Positions 58,201 to 64,000 of a stretch of DNA of 64,000 bases are shown piece after piece. The position numbers and the translations under genes are program-made. This DNA is from Ceratodon purpureus (lineage: Eukaryota; Streptophyta; Bryopsida; Pseudoditrichales; Ditrichaceae). Position 1 is the first letter of the stretch, and every line of letters starts with the position of its first letter. The stretch lies in contig CM026425.1 of the NCBI GenBank assembly GCA_014871385.1, forward strand, positions 18,870,902 to 18,934,901, given 5' to 3'. Under the pieces are notes generated by a model, which ran no database searches, was not told where the DNA came from, and was given only the letters and a program-made list of their open reading frames with translations.

Positions 58201-59992
58201 AAAGGAGGCTGCCTCATTGGAGACAGTGGCAGCCGCGAAACCCAGAGGTGAGTGTCCCGGAACATGGACCCAAGAATTGCGAGACGGGTTCAGTTCCCTG
58301 CCATTGGGCAATGGCATTCCCTCTGCATCCCAGATGGACTGTTTCGGATTCTCGCAATTACTTTCTTGCACACCAACTCATCATACAGTGTCCAGAGGGA
58401 CATTAATTAACGGGGGTTGCAATATTGTGTCTTTACTAGACGCAGTGGCGGCGTCCGAGACAGTGGTCGAGGAGGACAAGGAGCCGGAGTCAGACGAGGG
58501 ACAGTCCTCTGGAATTGGGTCACGAGAGGAAGGACTCAAGATTTGGGACCTCGACTTTGGCGCACCAATACCGCCGAGTAAATTGAAACCGGGGAGCCAC
58601 TGGATTTTTAAATTCATGGACCCTGCCACGCCTGTTCCGAACACATTGGAGCCCCCGAAGGATTTCAAGACGGAGCTTGTCTCGGAGGGAGTACAGATGG
58701 ATTGGAAGGCAGTGCTTGGGGTATTGATGATTCCATTCCACGTTGGCTGCTTCAAGTAAGTTCTTAAGTTCGTGAATGGCATGTTTTATTACTCATGGTA
58801 TGTTTAGGCTCGTTGTGTCCATGTTTTTTATTCTTGAAAATGTTTCGCGGTGTCCCGATATCATGTTCCCATAGCGCTGTCCAGGTTCTACCCTGTCTCG
58901 GATCTAACATTATCACTGTCTCCTATTTCAGGCAAGGGCATGTGGCCGAGACGGAGTACGAGGATTACATCATCTACTTTGGTAACGACCCCCGGATTGC
59001 CGTGAAGATCCCTGTCCTGGTCCAAGAGTGGGAGTGCGTACTCAGACCACAGGCGTGCATGATTGGGCCATTCGTGGACCTCCTCCTGCGGCACTTGGTT
59101 CTGAGATCGCCGGACCACGTCGCGAGACAGTATGTGGTGGCAGAATCCAACGTCAATACTGTCTTGGATGCGCACATCCTGGAGTGCAACGGGGACTGGG
59201 AATGGCTGGGGAGTTTCGGAATCCGGTGGCTCTCAGGTTGCAATGGCCGGGAGAACACGTTGGTGATCCCTTATTGCGATAAGGATCACTGGACCCCTTT
59301 TTGTTGTGGAGCTTGACACGACATATCACCTTGGATCCCTCCTCCACATACACGACACGGAGGCTCGAGACAACTTCGTCACGTTGGTGCACATCGCGTG
59401 GGCGAGCTCCAGGGGAATTGTTCCGGGATCGCAGGACTGGTGGAAGGTAGTGTCTCGCGGATGTGTCTCGCTCAAGGCCCCGAACCAGAAGGAGTCATGG
59501 GAGTGCGGATACGCGATGAGTTTCCAGTTCTGGCAGTACATGGTCACTCGTGGATATGGTTGTCGTTTCCCGAAGCCTGCGGAGAAAATGAAGAAGAAGC
59601 GGTGGTTGAAATGGACTGGGCAGCAAATGCAGTTGTGGTTCTTGGAGCAGCTGTACATCGAGACAGCCCGTGCGGACGACAGATTACCAAGACCGAGGAT
59701 CTGCGGGACTGGACTGAATGACTTGCCTAACCTGATGGAGGGGGATATCGTTGTCCCGGACTACGTCACAGTAAAAGGCGGGGTCCAAGTGTTCGGTATT
59801 TCGCCAGCGATGTCTCGGACCGGGTACAAGGTTGATGCGTTCCACATCCGTGAACCACGAGCACCAGGTTCTGAGGAGGAGGAAGACACAAAGGCGAGGC
59901 TCGGAAGCGCCACCAAGTCCAGGAAGTCTAAGCGTGAGAAATTCGAGAAGATGGTGCACTCTCCTTCAGGCTCGGCGAGACGACGGCTGTAG
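55226..59992 (+). CDS. MULE-borne C48 (Ulp1-like) cysteine protease-like protein, one frameshift
   Basis: Five exons (55226-56641, 56819-57282, 57411-57805, 57912-58755, 58932-59992) join in phase with GT-AG borders, about 1390 codons. The N-terminal 120 residues include a Cys/His cluster (CCKHKC, C, HRWHGC). A long charged, Ser/Pro-rich middle follows with no recognised domain. The last exon has the order of C48 peptidases: 'CDKDHWTPF' (His), 'LHIHDTEA' (Asp), 'QKESWECGYAM' (oxyanion Gln and catalytic Cys). A run of five T near 59298-59302 puts the sequence out of frame straight after the His. With one base fewer the frames join, so this is either a recent null mutation or an assembly error. 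Many plant MULEs (Kaonashi type) carry C48 genes. A role in desumoylation or in countering silencing is inference. It is convergent with the transposase gene. Confidence 0.65.
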
Positions 59993-60447
59993 ACTGCGTT
60001 TTTGTTTTGGGGCGAGACAGGCAGGAGACTTGTACAGGACTGCTCAGTACATAGTACCAGTTTTGGGGATGGGAGGGAGACGTACAGTAGTAGAGATGTA
60101 GTGCATAGTTGAAGGACACAATGACAGTGTATAGATGAATGGTATAGTCCGAGACAGTCCAAGGAAGGGAAGTGACTGTCTCGCCTCTCGTTTGTAGTGG
60201 ACTCCCTGTGACTAGTTCAGAGCTCAGTGTCTCGTATGTGGGATGCTTGGCTCCCAGGGGTCGGAGAGGAAAGAAGAAATTTTTTTGTACAAAATTTTCC
60301 ATGGGAAACCGTGTGACGTATAATTAGAAAACGGAAGATTCTTTTATATCCGATACTTGTCTACATTGAGCATAAAAGAGTATCGATAATTCCCAGGCTA
60401 CAATCCGAGACAGAACTTCAATAAATTCGCTACAACACAATCTAGAG

Positions 60448-60834
60448 CTACAGTTTACCGAATGCTGATGGTCCTAACATCCTCCTTGACCTAGTGGGGT
60501 TCCAAGGGGTGAGACACATGCCTACGTACGTAAGGGACTCGTAGTCGACCCCGTCTCGCCTCGAGACAGTTCGTGTTCGGGACTGCCCGCCAAGGTATTG
60601 TCTCGGTATACGGTACACGTCCACTGGATTCCGTTTCGCAGAGCTCATTCTCCGAGACGATAACGCTATATCATATGATGCCTCCAAGAACAATTGCTCC
60701 AGTACCTCTAAAGCGTCGGCCTCCAATTCCTGGAGATCACAGCAGCCTGTGGCACCCGAGACAGGCCCCTCCGGATAGACTCCCGGGACCGTGTCCTCCC
60801 CCCCATTGAAGAAGTTAACGTTCATGGACTCCAT
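60448..60834 (-). CDS. Small hypothetical protein downstream of the transposase
   Basis: An ATG-started frame of 128 codons on the transposase strand, 187 bp after the transposase stop. It has an acidic first half with 'DLQELEADALEVLEQLF' (helical) and a basic second half. No family is recognised. It could be a third MULE gene, an exon of a longer transcript or chance; the GC-rich context makes long ORFs easy. Confidence 0.3.
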   Translation of the reverse strand: MESMNVNFFNGGEDTVPGVYPEGPVSGATGCCDLQELEADALEVLEQLFLEASYDIALSSRRMSSAKRNPVDVYRIPRQYLGGQSRTRTVSRRDGVDYESLTYVGMCLTPWNPTRSRRMLGPSAFGKL

Positions 60835-61020
60835 TCTGCGAACCCAATTGAACGCCAAACGGGAACTACGGAAACTGGTACCCCGTGATTATGAATCCCA
60901 CTCAACACTTGCAGAAATAAAAAGAAAGTACGAGTCGTGGCGGGTGTACTTATAGGTAGAGTTCCCGCTGTCTCGATCCGAGACACATCGAATATAGAAA
61001 TCCGAGACAGGGACGTGGGG

Positions 61021-64000
61021 TCACTCCTGCGTGGATCTGGGCGGACGTCCGACGCGTCCCCCGTCGAGGAAATCCCTATTCCGTTTCAGCGAGTTGGGCT
61101 TGTTCGGGTCATTCCTCTCAAATCTTGGGGCGTCTCGCTCCGTTGGATGAAGGAGACCGGCTAGAATCCTCGTTTCCATGGCAGCGTGTCTCGTATTCAT
61201 CTCTGCCAATTCCGCCGCCAGGTGCTTCTGAATGACGTAGTGTCTCGCAGCTCGTTCCGTGATTTCTCTTCCCGTCTGGTCTATGACGCGCTTCATTCTT
61301 GCCACCTCGTCTTCTTGACTCGGTGGAGGGTCGACCGTGGGCACATCCTGTGTCTCGCTGTTGGCATTCCAGTCTTCGGGGACATCCTGCGACGGTCCGG
61401 TTTCAGTCTCGCTTGGAATTCCCGGTCCCGGGGGATTTAGGAGAGCCGAGACACCGCCTAGCTTGGTACCGTACAGTGTCCCGCAGACCTTCACAATCGT
61501 CCCGTCGGCAAGGTCAGGCCTCATTAGACGAAGAACCTTCAGCTGATGTTTGCAAAGATTTCCTTTCTGGGCCCATACACATTCGCAAACAGCCCACTCG
61601 GTATCGGGATTGTACACGGCGTATCTAATGTGGGCTCGCTTGGACGACGTGACTATGGCGGGGTCACCGGGTCGAGACGGCAGCGAGACAGAGGAGTCCG
61701 GGATCTTGTTCGCCGATATAATGGAGTTTCTAACGATCTGCTCTGCCTTCTTGTTTGTTATGAAGCCATTCTCCTTCATGTATTGGTTGTAGTCGTATTT
61801 CGTTACGACGTCGTTTGTGAGCTCGTGAATGAGCCAATCGAGACGCCTTCCATCCAACCAACTCTTCTCGGCCTTCAGAGTGGCCTTTGTGTGTCCATGA
61901 TATGACTCAATTCCTGCGTTCGTGTCTTGACCAGCATGTGGTATGTGCCTGTTCCCTGTCACCCACATTTCGGGCTTTATCATCCAGTACTTTTCAATGT
62001 ACGCCCAGAAAGCAGCAGCGCCGGACACTAATGTCTTCAGTCTCGCGAACCTAGCCTTCACGTAGTCCAAGACAGACAACCTCGAATCGGGGGACTCCTC
62101 GATGTACATGAGCGCTCCCATTTCCCGCAGCGCCCACGCTCTGGTGATTATTCCTTTAATTTTGGCACAGGCGTTCTTTTGCCAGGCCCGCCTCACATGC
62201 CAGAGGCATAGGAATACTTTAATCTTGGGCCATACCAACCTATGAAACGCACGAGACATATCAGGGGTACAGAAGTGGAGGTGCAGTATGCGTGGTGGGG
62301 AATCACGAGACAGTGTGCGGAACGGTATGTCACGAGACAGCTTGCGAGTCGGCAAATCACGAGACAGTACGCAGAGAGAGATATCAGAATACGTACATTA
62401 TGGCGTTAATCTCAGCTAATGCATCATCGACAATGAATGCACTCGGTAGCCACTCTGGCATCTTTGAAACTAGCTTCTGCTTGATTGCGGTGAGCCAGGG
62501 AGTGATGTCTTTCTCTTTTGCGGATTGCGCGATAATGAAAGCAACAGGGACTCCATTCCGCCACTTGTCGAACACCATCACAGTGTACAGGGGATACTGC
62601 AAGAGCGAGACAGATGTGAATGTCTCGAAAAACGAAATGAGTACTGAACGAGACAAAGTCGAAATATATGGGCCTCACCTTCCAGTGATTTGTTCCGAAC
62701 GTAGCGTCCATCGAGACAATACTTTCGTGGCCGTGCTGTAGCATCATCTTGAACTGGAACTCGTTTTGGATGCCGATGACAAACGGCAAATTCGCAGACG
62801 TGAGAGTTCCCGAGACAGTGCCTTTCTTAACGAGACGGTAGAAAAAAACATCGTCCGGGTTAGCCTCCACCCACATCTTCACGGATTCGGCGTCGTTGTC
62901 GTCTCTCTGATACTCTGTTTTCCTCAATTCCTTGGCGATGTTTCGGACATCCCACTCCCGTAGAAAGTGACATCGTTCAGGCGGAACACCCTCGGCTACG
63001 AGACGCATCACCTCGGCACGGTGGGTAGAAAGAATCTTGTTACTGGAAACGCCAGACCGGAGGCTCGACAGTACCCAATTCCGGAGCTCCGTCGGGATTT
63101 GTTTTTCGAAACGACCACGCTCGCCGGGTAGGACGGCGCCGTGGACCACTAGCGATGCAGGATTTTCGTGTCTCGGGTTATAATATACAATCTCGACCAC
63201 GTCTCGGAGATAGTAGAGCTGCTTCACCTGGAATCTGCACACGCATCCTCTCTTGATGCTCATTCCAGTCGCAGCAGCGCCAATTCTGGGCCTCCCCTTC
63301 CCACGCCCGTTGGGAATCAACTTGCCCTTGACGTTGTATTTCGGTTTCTTCGTCTCCATCTCGGGAGTAATTGTGAGGACCTTGTCGGACAAGTCCTTCG
63401 GCCCGTACTGGCACTCGTACCTGTGCCGAAAATACAATACTAAGTTAGCGAGCCGTTATCGACTGTCTCGGAACCCGTTTCGCGAATGCTGTCTCGTTAT
63501 CGAAGAACATCGGGACACGGACATCACGTATAAACAAATAGAAGAACATACAAAACGTTACCCAGAAGTATTCGGTTTCGGAAATGAACTAACCAGAAAG
63601 TATGAAGGCCAGTATTGTGTCTCGGCTCGTGACCAGGCGGCTTCCCCTTGGGTCGTTTCAAGAATCTTGTCTGGACATCGGACCTTCGTTTGCTTTCGCC
63701 TTCGACGAAGTCCTCCACTCTTTCCCACGGAATGTAAGCAACATGATACCTTTTCTCCGAGACATCACCCTCGGAGCGCCCGATTCCAAGCCCGGACTCC
63801 GGGACGTTCCGTCTACAGTATTCGACAACATCAGGATACGAATTCGGTTGGCGGAAGTCCCACTTGATGTCTTTGAACGTGAAGGGACCGCGAGGTGGGA
63901 ACTGTACCGCGTCTCGGTATCCCTGCAGAATGTGACCGTTCTTCTGCATGTAGATTGTCTCCCACGGTCCAATCCAGGAGGTGTCTACCTCCACCTTCAC
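61021..64000 (-). CDS. MULE transposase, 5' end outside window (4 exons visible)
   Basis: Read on the minus strand, exons 64000-63594, 63420-62679, 62596-62397 and 62239-61021 join in phase with GT-AG borders, about 855 residues ending in TGA. The N-terminal part contains a Cys/His region ('ECQYGP', 'GCVCRFQVKQLYYL') like the FAR1/WRKY-type zinc finger of MULEs. The DDE core has 'SMDATFGTNHWKYPL' (first Asp), 'FIVDDALAEINAIM' (second Asp), 'FLCLWHVRRAW' (C-x2-H) and 'NAGIESYHG' (Glu). A SWIM zinc finger 'CECVWAQKGNLCKH' follows, then a Pro-rich tail with a helical segment. Every expected catalytic residue is present and no stop interrupts, so the protein is likely functional. It would cut and paste the element by binding terminal repeats in the nucleus. 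Confidence 0.85.

Larger units (their letters stand above)
53660..64000. mobile_element. Large MULE saturated with CGAGACA/TGTCTCG, right end outside window
   Basis: The region combines a MULE transposase gene (-) and a convergent C48-protease-like gene (+), both embedded in sequence with about 70 exact copies of CGAGACA or TGTCTCG. The first motif is at 53770 and a perfect 20-bp palindrome GGCTGTCTCGCGAGACAGCC lies at 53960-53979. Base composition shifts from AT-rich to GC-rich near 53680, which I take as the approximate left boundary. Terminal inverted repeats cannot be tested because the other end is beyond 64000. A transposase frame open through all visible exons suggests a young, possibly autonomous element. 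Confidence 0.7.

Noticed and set aside
1..64000. CRISPR arrays, bacterial operons or Shine-Dalgarno sites
   Set aside because: The window is eukaryotic (spliceosomal introns, plant transposons). The tandem arrays have no spacer structure.

Overview
This is a plant nuclear window. The evidence is an intron-containing receptor-like kinase with GT-AG splicing, plant-type CACTA, hAT-like, MULE, LINE and LTR elements, and captured fragments of plant-type RABC and VPS2 genes. AT-rich spacers, repeat load and an unusual kinase tail fit a seedless land plant or charophyte better than a typical angiosperm, but I cannot name the species from sequence alone. Almost everything here is transposon-derived. 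The one convincing host gene is the kinase at 19337-21782.

Layout. 1-3188: 3' part of an LTR retrotransposon (open reading frame, polypurine tract, 3' LTR). 3189-4097: right end of a CACTA element. 4098-6533: right part of a hAT-like element with a GC-rich subterminal zone. 6534-16611: LINE copy 1 (+), broken by a complete hAT-like element at 10820-15154 with perfect 8-bp target duplication. The order of junctions implies LINE > hAT-like > CACTA > LTR nesting at the left edge. 16612-24680: low-repeat island with the kinase gene and one MITE. 24681-about 35515: LINE copy 2 (-), broken by a TTAA-flanked element, a MITE, and a CACTA element (31309-34850) that carries pieces of a RABC GTPase, a PPR protein and a VPS2/CHMP2 ESCRT-III gene. 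35516-53650: AT-rich repeat graveyard with a hAT transposase relic, several MITEs, LINE 3'-end fragments, a second TTAA element, tandem repeats and homopolymers.

53660-64000 is a large, GC-richer MULE that runs off the right edge. On the minus strand it encodes a transposase with DDE and SWIM motifs, open through four exons. Convergent to it is a five-exon gene whose C-terminus resembles a C48 (Ulp1-like) cysteine protease. The striking property is saturation with the 7-mer CGAGACA/TGTCTCG: about 70 exact copies by hand count in 10 kb, on both strands, in exons, introns and flanks, against roughly one expected by chance. The motif contains TGTCTC, the canonical auxin response element core. 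A plausible reading is a self-marking transposon whose motif is bound by one of its own proteins, analogous to the VANC anti-silencing system of Arabidopsis VANDAL MULEs. That function is inference.

All coordinates, splice sites and counts were read by eye. No searches or alignments were run.
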